Shown here one piece after another: positions 16,462 through 24,751 of a stretch of DNA of 64,000 nt. The DNA comes from PALSA-1296 sp038322815 (GTDB lineage Bacteria; Bacteroidota; Ignavibacteria; Palsa-1295): NCBI GenBank assembly GCA_038322815.1, contig JBBQGG010000007.1, positions 1-64,000 of the forward strand, written 5' to 3'. The notes under the pieces were generated by a model. It did not search any database and was not told the origin of the DNA. It saw only the letters and a program-made list of their open reading frames with translations. The position numbers were made by a program, and so were the translations under genes. Each line of letters begins with the position of its first letter. Position 1 is the first letter of the stretch.

Positions 16462-17090
16462 TGAAAACTAAATCCGGCAAAGAATATCTTCATCCTCTTA
16501 TCGTGCGGCTTACGCATTGGTTGAATTTTATTGCCCTTTCGATCATGGTTGCAAGCGGGTTGCGAATTTTTAATGCTTCTCCTCTTTTTGATTTCCATTT
16601 TCCAAAGTGGATCCTCTTGGGTGGTTGGCTGGGCGGAGCAAGGCTTTGGCATTTTGCTGCGATGTGGATATTTTTTTTCAACGGAGTTATTGCCGTTACC
16701 TATAATATCATTTCAAGACACGGGCGCGATACCACGATCTTTCGCAAACAGGATATTCCCGGAGTTCTTCCCATGATCAAATATTATTTGCGGATAGAAA
16801 AAAAACCTCCGAAATACGGAAAATATAATTCTCTGCAAAAACTTGCTTATACCAGTACTCCTTTTCTTGCGATCGGCGTAACGCTTTCAGGATCGGTCTT
16901 GTATCTGCCTGTCCAATTGCAGCCCTTAACCTGGATCTTTGGCGGATATGATTTTGCGCGCTGGATTCATTTCCTTTTTATGGCAGCATTTATTTTCTTT
17001 TTTCTCGGTCATATTTTTATGGTCTCCATATCCGGCTGGTGGAATTTCTGGTCAATGATATCAGGATGGAAGAAAGTGTCGGAGCCATGA
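16461..17090 (+). CDS. Cytochrome b561-type membrane subunit
   Basis: 209 residues. The start at ATG 16461 overlaps the previous stop codon. The four- to five-helix cytochrome b/b6 domain has the haem-ligand candidates His in RLTHWLNF, ARLWHFAAMW, FARWIHFLF and FFLGHIFM, as in Ni/Fe-hydrogenase and formate dehydrogenase gamma-type cytochromes. It probably exchanges electrons between the quinone pool and the periplasmic molybdenum lipoprotein encoded just upstream. Confidence 0.82.
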   Translation: MKTKSGKEYLHPLIVRLTHWLNFIALSIMVASGLRIFNASPLFDFHFPKWILLGGWLGGARLWHFAAMWIFFFNGVIAVTYNIISRHGRDTTIFRKQDIPGVLPMIKYYLRIEKKPPKYGKYNSLQKLAYTSTPFLAIGVTLSGSVLYLPVQLQPLTWIFGGYDFARWIHFLFMAAFIFFFLGHIFMVSISGWWNFWSMISGWKKVSEP

Positions 17091-17103
17091 TTTCGGGGAT
17101 TGT

Positions 17104-17835
17104 ATGATTAAAGGAATGTCAAAAAGTAATAAAATTCTTCTTACCCTCGGTCTTCTTATTGTTATCGTATTGATCTATATTGCGATTCGTAAGAATGAAT
17201 CGCCCAAAGGAACTGGAACTCCTGCTCCCTCATCTATCGGTCCGGCTCCGAAAGATTTTCATGGTATCCCCCCGGAAGGTATTGGCGGCGACCCTGAACT
17301 AAATAAAGAAAAGAACAGGTGGGCAGCGTCCACACAATTTATACCAATTGGTGTCAGTCAGATCATTTCTTTACCTCATGATGCATTGTTTATGATGGGG
17401 AAAGAAAGACGCAGCAGGTGGACATCGGCTGCAATTGAGCAGGCTGCTGCCAATGAAAATCGTGGAATTCAAGTGATCGGATATTTAGCACATGCAAAAG
17501 AATCAGGGTCGGAAGCATGTAACGGAAAAAGTGATCTTTACCATGATTTTCATATTTGGATAACTGAATTTCCGGGAGAAAATAAAAATAAGGGAATTGT
17601 CGTCGAAGCTACGCCTTTTTGGAAAGAACAATTTCCTGCCTGGCAGCTTCGTGTTTTTGAGAAGCTTGCTGACCAAAATGCGAAGGTCAGAGTCTCAGGC
17701 TGGATCCTTTGGGATGAAGAACATGGGGATGAAGTAGGCAAGTCTCGTGGTTCACTATGGGAAGTTCATCCTTTTACAAAGTTTGAGGTATTTTCGGGCG
17801 GCAAGTGGGTTGAACTAGGGGCAGATGCTATCTGA
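17104..17835 (+). CDS. Membrane-anchored protein of unknown function (paralogue B)
   Basis: 243 residues: an uncleaved N-terminal helix (residues about 11-27), a Pro/Gly/Thr linker, then a domain clearly related to the lipoprotein at 15093 (PKDFHGIPPEGIGG, ESGSEACNG, HDFHIWIT, VEATPFWKEQFPAWQL, RVSGWILWDEEH, SLWEVHPFTKFE). The two paralogues flank the Mo oxidoreductase and cytochrome b genes. This implies a common role, for example as an accessory or electron-transfer partner. The anchor differs (lipid in A, helix in B). A second start (MSKSNK, 5 codons on) is possible. Confidence 0.55.
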   Translation: MIKGMSKSNKILLTLGLLIVIVLIYIAIRKNESPKGTGTPAPSSIGPAPKDFHGIPPEGIGGDPELNKEKNRWAASTQFIPIGVSQIISLPHDALFMMGKERRSRWTSAAIEQAAANENRGIQVIGYLAHAKESGSEACNGKSDLYHDFHIWITEFPGENKNKGIVVEATPFWKEQFPAWQLRVFEKLADQNAKVRVSGWILWDEEHGDEVGKSRGSLWEVHPFTKFEVFSGGKWVELGADAI

Positions 17836-17897
17836 AAACTTTTAATCCCCTGATTATCGTTACATACGCCGTAATCATTCAGTAATATTCAATTATT

Positions 17898-18584
17898 ATG
17901 AGACTCCTAATTTTTGTATCGATCTTTTTTTTCTGCAGGGTAGCTTTTTCTCAGGAAGACCCTCATCCGATGATGAAACCCGGGAGGACCATGGCTCCTA
18001 TAGCTCCTAAATCGTATGCCGATAGTGAAGAATTCAAAAAATTGTTCAAAGAATTTTATCCTATTATTAAACCTGCAAAATCCGTCAAAGAACAGGCAGC
18101 CCAATATTTTCAGGGTATATCGCGTTCGTTTGCAATGCAGGGTATTGATTCTGCCGAAGCTGCAAAGGCAGCATTCAAAAATTTGGATGACCAAGCTTTT
18201 GAAAAACTATATTTCGATATTTATCGTAGGAATTTAAGCGCAAAAGAATTAAAAATCTATAATGCGTTTATAAAAACCCCTGAAGGAAAACATATTGCAG
18301 AAGTATGGACAAATCTTCAGCGCGCATCAAGCGATGCAACAATGTATATTGCCCGAACATTGAATCTCAATCTTACTCCCATTCGTCAGGCAGCACGCGA
18401 TAAGATGGAAAAAGAACGATCTCAGAAAGGGGAGGAGCATCCGCCAAACATGCCGACTCGACGGGGAAACGTAGATGTCTTTGATCAGAGAAATGCCGGC
18501 TCAAAAGATTCGTTGATGAATTTGCAAAGGCAGCAAGGCAAAATTCCTCCGGTGAAAATTCCTGCTGTCCCTTCAGAAAAGTGA
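17898..18584 (+). CDS. Secreted helical protein (DUF2059-like)
   Basis: 228 residues with a signal peptide cleaved near VAFSQ. Residues about 45-160 are helical, with the pattern seen in DUF2059-type proteins (FEKLYFDIYRRNLSAKELKIYNAFIKTPEGK). The C-terminal third is Lys/Arg/Gln/Pro-rich and disordered-looking. The stop codon overlaps the GTG start of murI (GTGA), so translation may be coupled. The family assignment is by pattern only and the function is unknown. Confidence 0.5.
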   Translation: MRLLIFVSIFFFCRVAFSQEDPHPMMKPGRTMAPIAPKSYADSEEFKKLFKEFYPIIKPAKSVKEQAAQYFQGISRSFAMQGIDSAEAAKAAFKNLDDQAFEKLYFDIYRRNLSAKELKIYNAFIKTPEGKHIAEVWTNLQRASSDATMYIARTLNLNLTPIRQAARDKMEKERSQKGEEHPPNMPTRRGNVDVFDQRNAGSKDSLMNLQRQQGKIPPVKIPAVPSEK

Positions 18585-19402
18585 GTGAACAAAAATGCAT
18601 CGGTGTCTTCGATTCCGGTATCGGCGGCTTGACGGTTGTTAAAGAATTATTTTCCAGCGTACCGGATGAGCGTATTGTCTATTTCGGTGATACCGCACGC
18701 GTTCCGTATGGCTCGAAATCTGTCGAAACTGTTCGCCGCTATGCAAAGGAAGATACGGAGCTTCTTCTTTCACATAAGCCAAAACTAATCGTCGTTGCAT
18801 GCAATACGGTTAGCGCCGTCGCTCTTGATGTCGTTAAATCTATTGCCGGCGATATCCCTGTTATCGGAATGATCGAACCTGCCTGCAAAGAAGCGTTACA
18901 TGTTTCATCATCGGGCAGAATTGGCATTATCGGTACTGAGGCTACTATCTCAAGTAAAGCATACGAAATTGAATTACAAAGCGAAGCAAAAAGAATCGGC
19001 AAGCACATAGAAACATTCGCAAAAGCCTGTCCGCTTTTTGTGCCGCTTGCCGAAGAGGGTTGGGAAGAAAAAGTTGTTGCTGAACTTGTTGCTCGTGAAT
19101 ATCTGCAATCACTTCACGAAGCAAAAATTGATACGTTGATCTTAGGCTGTACGCATTATCCTGTTCTTTCGCACGTCATTCAATCGGTGATGGGTGCAAA
19201 TGTAACGCTTATCAATTCCGGAGCAGTTGCAGCACGAGAAATTAAAATATTAGAAGCAAATACTCCAAAAGCAAAACCGGAGCATATTTTTCTCGTCAGT
19301 GATATTCCAAGAAAATTTCAATCGATAGGTGAAAGATTTTTGGGATATGAATTACCGCAAATAAAACAAGTTATCTTTGAAGAAGCATGGGTAACTATCT
19401 GA
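18581..19402 (+). CDS. murI: Glutamate racemase
   Basis: 273 residues beginning at GTG. The signatures are all present: FDSGIGGLTV, GDTARVPYG, the first catalytic cysteine in VVACNT and the second in LILGCTHYP. It makes D-glutamate for peptidoglycan in the cytoplasm. A 4-bp overlap with the preceding secreted-protein gene suggests coupling. A terminator-like hairpin follows at 19423. Confidence 0.95.
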   Translation: MSEQKCIGVFDSGIGGLTVVKELFSSVPDERIVYFGDTARVPYGSKSVETVRRYAKEDTELLLSHKPKLIVVACNTVSAVALDVVKSIAGDIPVIGMIEPACKEALHVSSSGRIGIIGTEATISSKAYEIELQSEAKRIGKHIETFAKACPLFVPLAEEGWEEKVVAELVAREYLQSLHEAKIDTLILGCTHYPVLSHVIQSVMGANVTLINSGAVAAREIKILEANTPKAKPEHIFLVSDIPRKFQSIGERFLGYELPQIKQVIFEEAWVTI

Positions 19403-19422
19403 ACTATTAATTTGGAACCCGT

Positions 19423-19449
19423 TACGGAGGCTATATTTCTCCGTACTTT
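19423..19449 (+). terminator. Rho-independent terminator after murI
   Basis: Stem tacggag (19423-19429) pairing with ctccgta (19439-19445), loop of nine bases, followed by cttttgt. Placed between murI and floA. Confidence 0.65.
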
Positions 19450-19479
19450 TGTATTCAAACTTTTGACACAACCATACCC

Positions 19480-20496
19480 ATGAACCCCATTTCAGGACTT
19501 TCCATCGGCATTATTGTTGCCTGTTTATTTTTTCTCATTTTTTTGCTGTATATGGTACCGCTTGGTCTTTGGATCACGGCACTATCAAGCGGCGTTAAAG
19601 TCCGTATTTTCGGCGACTTAGTAGGAATGCGATTCCGCAAAGTACCGCCGGACGTTATTATCCGCTCAAAGATCACGGCAACAAAAGCCGGTATCAATAT
19701 TGATATTCCATCGCTTGAAGCGCATTATATGGCAGGGGGTAATGTGCCGAAAGTGATCAATGCCTTGATCAGTGCGCATAAAGCAAATATTGATCTGGAT
19801 TTTAATCGTGCCGCAGCAATTGATCTTGCCGGACGCGATGTGCTTGAAGCGGTCAGGCTTTCGGTGAATCCGAAAGTTATTGAAACTCCGCCTGTTGCTG
19901 CAGTAGCAAAAAATGGAATTCAGGTTACGGCAGTTGCAAGGGTTACTATCCGCGCGAATCTCGAGCGTCTTGTCGGCGGAGCAGGCGAAGCGACGATCCT
20001 TGCAAGAGTTGGCGAAGGAATCGTGACGACGATCGGCTCAAGCAATTCACATAAAGAAGTGTTGGAAAGCCCCGATAATATTTCGAAAACGGTTCTTGCA
20101 AAAGGACTTGATTCCGGTACGGCGTATGAAATTCTTTCGATCGATATTGCCGATGTTGATATCGGGCAAAATATCGGCGCGAAACTTCAGAGCGATCAAG
20201 CCGAAGCCGAATTAAAAGTTGCCCGCGCAAAAGCCGAAGAGCGCCGCGCCGCAGCTATTGCCTTCGAGCAGGAAATGAAAGCCAGGGTTCAAGAAATGCG
20301 TGCGAAGGTTGTTGAATCCGAAGCGCAGATTCCGATGGCAATAGCCGAAGCATTCCGCTCAGGAAAACTTGGCGTTCTTGATTACTACAATATGCAAAAC
20401 GTCCAAGCCGATACAGGTATGCGTAAAGCCATCGCCGAAAGTGCCTCGCCCGATCAAGGCAATCTCGGCGGCTCCTCGACGACGGGAAATGCATAG
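19480..20496 (+). CDS. floA: Flotillin-like protein FloA
   Basis: 338 residues. There is an N-terminal membrane helix (about 5-33, IIVACLFFLIFLLYMVPLG), then the conserved FloA core (FGDLVGMRFRKVPPDVI, ATKAGI, DLAGRDVLEAV, NPKVIETPP, VRGGAGE-like VGGAGEATILARVGEGIV). The C-terminal Ala/Glu coiled coil is at about 235-290 and ends with MQADT-like NVQADTGMRKAI. It marks ordered membrane domains in many bacteria. It stands alone after the murI terminator. Confidence 0.9.
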   Translation: MNPISGLSIGIIVACLFFLIFLLYMVPLGLWITALSSGVKVRIFGDLVGMRFRKVPPDVIIRSKITATKAGINIDIPSLEAHYMAGGNVPKVINALISAHKANIDLDFNRAAAIDLAGRDVLEAVRLSVNPKVIETPPVAAVAKNGIQVTAVARVTIRANLERLVGGAGEATILARVGEGIVTTIGSSNSHKEVLESPDNISKTVLAKGLDSGTAYEILSIDIADVDIGQNIGAKLQSDQAEAELKVARAKAEERRAAAIAFEQEMKARVQEMRAKVVESEAQIPMAIAEAFRSGKLGVLDYYNMQNVQADTGMRKAIAESASPDQGNLGGSSTTGNA

Positions 20497-20635
20497 ATAC
20501 AGATAACCGTCTCAAATAAGGGAATGATGTAACAAAAAGGTAACTACGAAGGTTATTTTTGGTATCAATACTTTTAATGACTAACTCCTTTAGTCGAGGA
20601 GAAGGTCGGGATTTTGTAGTATAAAAATGTGACCG

Positions 20636-21853
20636 ATGAAACATCTATTCCTTCTTCTGAGTATTTTGTGCCCTTTGAGTTTTGCATCTGCACAAAAGGT
20701 ATCCGTTGGTACTATCTCGAAGTTCACAATGTGCACCGGGGATACATTGTTGGTGCCCTTCGAATCAAGCGGTACATTTCAACCTGATAACTTTTTCGCC
20801 ATTCAGCTCTCCGATGCAAACGGATCGTTTGCGAAGTTCACGAATATTGGTCATTCAACTATTTCACCGAATACCATTCCGGTGGCAATAGGAATTAAAG
20901 GGGATCATTTTCGTGTACGGGTAATTGCTACCGATCCCTATACTGTATCCGAGAATACCAGTCCTGATATTCAAGTAGTCAGTTATCCAAGACCTCAACC
21001 GATACCTAATGATTATGCAACTTCCTTTGGTTATGTAGGATTTACCGGAAATGCAGTTCAATTTTCAGATAATTCTTCCGAATCTTCCGGCACCACATAT
21101 TCTTGGTCATTTGGACAGGACGCAGATATTACTACGTCTTCGAGTCCATCACCAAACGTCACGTATCATAGCGATGGTGTTAAATCGGGAATACTGACGG
21201 TTACTAATTCATTAGGTTGTACTGCCTCTGCTTCATTTCAAACAAAGATTATTTCCTGTTTTCCGGTAATCCCTGATACTGTACATATAGTGACCGGTAC
21301 TGAATCCGGGAAATTTCCTTATGTCTGGGTAAAACCAGGGGGAAATTATACTGTTGAGGGTGGTTCAATCATTGGTAGAAAAACAACCATTGTTTTCGCT
21401 GAACCCGGTTCATCGATAAGCACTACTTCACAGAGTTTAGGATTTTACTACCTTAAAAAAGATGCATCGTTTAATTGGGATTTCAACAGTAATGCAGTTG
21501 TAATACTTAAAAAAGGTAATGCTATTTCCTATCCATTCGATGTCCTGCATAATATGGATACGCTCTCTTGTGACAACCTTCAATTCGATTATTCCAAAGT
21601 CGGCGGAACTTCAGAAGTTCAACCTACAGAGAATCCTTTACAAATTCTGAACTCGGCTAATAGCCTTCGCATAAGCAATAAGGGGGCGGATATCTCAGCC
21701 TCAGTCGTTAATCTCCTAGGTGTTACTCTCCTTTCGAAAACAGAGTCAGATCAGCTTACTCTCGACTTATCTACTCTCACTAATGGAGTATATTTCGTTA
21801 TTATTACATCAAATGGTCAACGAGAAATGAGAAAGATTACTGTTGTGCATTAA
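20636..21853 (+). CDS. T9SS-secreted PKD-like domain protein
   Basis: 405 residues, signal peptide ending at FASAQ. The middle (about 125-200) carries a PKD-like motif (VQFSDNSSESSGTTYSWSFG then SPNVTYHSDGVKSGILTV). The C-terminal 75 residues (PLQILNSANSLRISNKG... to REMRKITVVH) have the strand pattern of a T9SS sorting domain. The product is expected on the cell surface or released. The function is unknown. The 138-bp gap before it has a small hairpin (gactaa/ttagtc, 20579-20595) but no clear terminator. Confidence 0.7.
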   Translation: MKHLFLLLSILCPLSFASAQKVSVGTISKFTMCTGDTLLVPFESSGTFQPDNFFAIQLSDANGSFAKFTNIGHSTISPNTIPVAIGIKGDHFRVRVIATDPYTVSENTSPDIQVVSYPRPQPIPNDYATSFGYVGFTGNAVQFSDNSSESSGTTYSWSFGQDADITTSSSPSPNVTYHSDGVKSGILTVTNSLGCTASASFQTKIISCFPVIPDTVHIVTGTESGKFPYVWVKPGGNYTVEGGSIIGRKTTIVFAEPGSSISTTSQSLGFYYLKKDASFNWDFNSNAVVILKKGNAISYPFDVLHNMDTLSCDNLQFDYSKVGGTSEVQPTENPLQILNSANSLRISNKGADISASVVNLLGVTLLSKTESDQLTLDLSTLTNGVYFVIITSNGQREMRKITVVH

Positions 21854-21897
21854 TACCAAGCATGAACTCTTTTGATTTGGATTTTGGTTAGTTTAAT

Positions 21898-22095
21898 ATG
21901 TCAGGAATCTTAGAAATAAAGAAAGAGAAAGTTCTCGATGCCCTCAAGGATCTGCCTGATAAAGGAGCTCTTCCTGAGTTCATAGAACGACTATATATTC
22001 TTTACAAGCTTCAAAAGGGAATTGACGCAGCAGACGCAGGGAATGTTATTACACTTGAAGAAGCAAAACAGCGGTTTCGAAAATGGCTCGTGTAG
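21898..22095 (+). CDS. Antitoxin of a ParE/RelE-type module
   Basis: 65 residues, mostly helical (DALKDLPDKGALPEFIERLYILYKLQKGIDAADAG) with a C-terminal EEAKQRFRKWL segment that resembles the toxin-binding tail of short antitoxins. It overlaps the downstream toxin start by 13 bp, the usual arrangement of a type II toxin-antitoxin pair. It has no obvious DNA-binding domain of its own. Confidence 0.6.
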   Translation: MSGILEIKKEKVLDALKDLPDKGALPEFIERLYILYKLQKGIDAADAGNVITLEEAKQRFRKWLV

Positions 22096-22379
22096 TAATA
22101 ACCGGACCAGCCGCCGATGATATTGATGACATCGCAGAGTTTATTGCAGCTGACGCACCTTTCCGCGCAACTCTTTTCGTTGAAGAATTGATTGAGTCTG
22201 CAGAACGTTTAGAAAACTTCCCTCTCTCCGGAAGAATTATCCCCGAAATTAATAATCCTGAACATCGTTAAATAATATTCGGAAATTATCGAATCATGTA
22301 TCGAGTTAGAAATTCTCTTGTTGAAATTCTGCGGGTTTTTCATGGTGCACGACTATTCGATGAGACGATATTAAACTAA
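22083..22379 (+). pseudogene. ParE/RelE-family toxin with an in-frame stop codon
   Basis: The frame runs MARVVITGPAADDIDDIAEFI... to PEHR and meets TAA at 22269-22271. The same frame then continues through IIFGNYRIMYRV...VEILRVFHGARLFDE to a TAA at 22377-22379. That second part is the conserved C-terminal half of ParE/RelE toxins, in which Glu is normal at the stop position, so a GAA-to-TAA change is likely. Intact length would be 98 residues, standard for the family. The toxin is predicted to be dead unless the codon is read through. glmM starts 11 bp downstream. Confidence 0.75.
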
Positions 22380-22389
22380 TTTTTTTTCA

Positions 22390-23739
22390 ATGCTTATTCG
22401 CTCTATCTCAGGTCTTCGCGGAATCACCGCTGCACCGAACGGCTTCACTGAAGATGCCGCAAAGCTTTATGCCCAAAGTTTTGCCCAGATGCTCGGCAAT
22501 AACGGGCTTGTTGCGCTTGGCTTCGACGGACGCCAGGGCGGCAAGCAATATTATGAGCTTATTGCCGATGAACTTCGCGATGCAGGCTGCGATGTGCTCG
22601 GGCTTTTAATGGTACCTACACCGACGGTAATGTTCGCCGTCGAAACCCATACTTCTGTTAAAGGCGGAATATCTGTTACGGCAAGCCATAACCCACAGGA
22701 GTGGAATGGCATGAAGTTCATCGCACGGACGGGTTTATTTCTTGATCGATCCGAGAATGAAAAACTTTGGAGCATTGCTGATGGCGGCGCAGCAAAACAT
22801 CACGGAGCTTCCGGTGAATTGATTCCCGGTGATGAGGTCAAACTTGAGCATCTTGATTGTATTGTTCATATTCCTTTTTTAAGCATCGATGCTATTCGTG
22901 CACGAAAATTCAAGATCATTCTTGATGCCGTAAATGCTTCCGGCTCCTTTATTGTCCGTGAACTTCTTGCACTTCTCGGAGTTGTCGATGTTCTGCCACT
23001 TCATGCCGATGGCTCCGGAAAATTTCCCCATGCTCCTGAACCTGTTCCGCAGAATCTAAGCGAGCTATGCAATGAAGTGAAAAAAAATAAAGCCGATCTC
23101 GGAATTGCCGTTGATCCCGATGCCGATCGCTGCGTCTTCATTATGGATAACGGCGAACCCTTCATCGAAGAAAATACGATCGTTCTTGCTGCTGAAGAGG
23201 TTTTACGAAATAGCGAAAGAGCGCAAAACATCGTTGTTAATCTTTCTACCACTCGCGCAATAGATGATCTTGCGGAAAAATTCGGAGCAACGGTTTATCG
23301 CACTGCTGTCGGCGAAATAAATGTTGCGAAAAAAATGAAAGCTATTCATGCAATCATCGGCGGCGAAGGTTCGGGCGGCGTCATCTATCCGGCAGTGCAT
23401 ACGGGCCGCGATTCTCTTGTTGCAATTGCTTTGGCATTGAATAATCTTGCATTCAGCAATACAAGTTTATCCGAAAAGAAAAGATCGTTACCGCGATATG
23501 AGATCGTCAAATCAAAGATCGCTTTAGAAAATGCAGAGCAAGTTGCATCTGTTCTTGCCGCTGTAAAATCAAAAATGGTTGCCGAAGCAATAAGCATTAA
23601 TGAAGAAGACGGCATCCGCTTTGACTTTGGTAATAGCTGGCTGCACGTCCGCCCCTCGAACACCGAACCCATCACCCGCCTCATCGCCGAAGCTCCGACG
23701 AGAGAAGAAGCAGAGGGGATTTTGAAGAGAGCGAAATAA
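22390..23739 (+). CDS. glmM: Phosphoglucosamine mutase/phosphohexomutase
   Basis: 449 residues, alpha-D-phosphohexomutase superfamily. The phosphoserine loop is VTASHNPQEWNG with Ser99, the metal loop is DPDADRC (about 243-249), the sugar-binding loop is GEGSGG, and the C-terminal phosphate-binding loop is RPSNTEP. The opening SISGLRGI matches the GlmM group of Bacteroidota/Chlorobiota. It likely interconverts glucosamine-6-P and glucosamine-1-P for UDP-GlcNAc; a phosphomannomutase role is the alternative. It lies among wall and envelope genes. Confidence 0.8.
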   Translation: MLIRSISGLRGITAAPNGFTEDAAKLYAQSFAQMLGNNGLVALGFDGRQGGKQYYELIADELRDAGCDVLGLLMVPTPTVMFAVETHTSVKGGISVTASHNPQEWNGMKFIARTGLFLDRSENEKLWSIADGGAAKHHGASGELIPGDEVKLEHLDCIVHIPFLSIDAIRARKFKIILDAVNASGSFIVRELLALLGVVDVLPLHADGSGKFPHAPEPVPQNLSELCNEVKKNKADLGIAVDPDADRCVFIMDNGEPFIEENTIVLAAEEVLRNSERAQNIVVNLSTTRAIDDLAEKFGATVYRTAVGEINVAKKMKAIHAIIGGEGSGGVIYPAVHTGRDSLVAIALALNNLAFSNTSLSEKKRSLPRYEIVKSKIALENAEQVASVLAAVKSKMVAEAISINEEDGIRFDFGNSWLHVRPSNTEPITRLIAEAPTREEAEGILKRAK

Positions 23740-23851
23740 TCCTCCAGTCGGTCAATTATTTTTCCCAAACCTATCCTGTTTTTTTGGAGTTTTAGAGGGT
23801 TGTAGGGGAACATTCGCCTTGCTTGTCTCGTAAGGAATCAAAATTAACGCC

Positions 23852-24730
23852 GTGCCGTCTTTATTTCGTCATCTTTTTAAGCCTGAGCCTTATTCGCAAA
23901 GCGAAGAAGATAAGCTCGTCCAGGCTGATCTTCGTGCTGCGGGCGCAATACCTGCGCATGTGGCGATCATTATGGATGGCAACGGGCGCTGGGCTGAAGA
24001 GCGCGGCTTTCCCCGTGCTGCGGGGCATCAGGCAGGGATCTCAAGTGTCCGCGATGCTACACGCGCTTCGCGCGAACTTGGTTTGACGCATTTAACGCTT
24101 TATGCTTTCAGCACGGAAAATTGGAAGCGTCCCCGCCGCGAAGTCGGGATGCTGATGCGCCTGCTTCGCAAAATGCTTCATGAAGAGCTTGAGGAAATGC
24201 GCGAGAATGGCGTAAGATTGAATACTATCGGTCAGACGAATGCTCTTCCCAAAGAAGTGCAGCATGATCTTTTTGATGCGATCGATAAGACTTCCGATAA
24301 CACACGGCTTACGCTGACGCTTGCATTATCCTATTCAGGCAGATGGGATCTTGTCCGCGCCTCGCAGCTTCTGGCGCTCGATGTGCGCCGCGGTAAAGTA
24401 TCGCCGGAAGATATTAATGAAGAATTGCTTGGCTCTTATCTCACAACCAATGAGCTTCCCGATCCCGATCTTCTGATCCGTACATCCGGGGAAGTTCGGT
24501 TATCGAACTTTATGCTTTGGGAGCTTGCTTATAGCGAGATCTATGTGACAAAAACAAGCTGGCCTGATTTCCGTAGGGAGCATCTATATAAGGCGATCCG
24601 TGAATATCAAAAGCGCGAACGCCGGTTCGGTATGACGGGTGCGCAGATCAAGAAAACCGAAGACGTTCTGAAAGAGCATTCATCGTATGTTAAAGATATT
24701 GTCCGGGTACTGACTAAAGGGACGATCTAA
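23852..24730 (+). CDS. uppS: Isoprenyl transferase (undecaprenyl diphosphate synthase)
   Basis: 292 residues from a GTG start. The cis-prenyltransferase signature IIMDGNGRWA (Asp42), then RAAGHQAG, FSTENWKRP, and LLIRTSGEVRLSNF with WPDF near the end are all present. It makes the C55 lipid carrier for peptidoglycan and LPS in the cytoplasm. The length exceeds the usual 245-260 residues because of an N-terminal Glu/Asp-rich extension of about 32 residues. It is followed by bamA, a frequent neighbour in Gram-negatives. Confidence 0.93.
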   Translation: MPSLFRHLFKPEPYSQSEEDKLVQADLRAAGAIPAHVAIIMDGNGRWAEERGFPRAAGHQAGISSVRDATRASRELGLTHLTLYAFSTENWKRPRREVGMLMRLLRKMLHEELEEMRENGVRLNTIGQTNALPKEVQHDLFDAIDKTSDNTRLTLTLALSYSGRWDLVRASQLLALDVRRGKVSPEDINEELLGSYLTTNELPDPDLLIRTSGEVRLSNFMLWELAYSEIYVTKTSWPDFRREHLYKAIREYQKRERRFGMTGAQIKKTEDVLKEHSSYVKDIVRVLTKGTI

Positions 24731-24751
24731 AAATAATATTTCTACTCACTA

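Noticed and set aside
20579..20595. Hairpin gactaa/ttagtc as a terminator for floA
   Set aside because: The stem is only 6 bp, AT-rich and not followed by a T-run.
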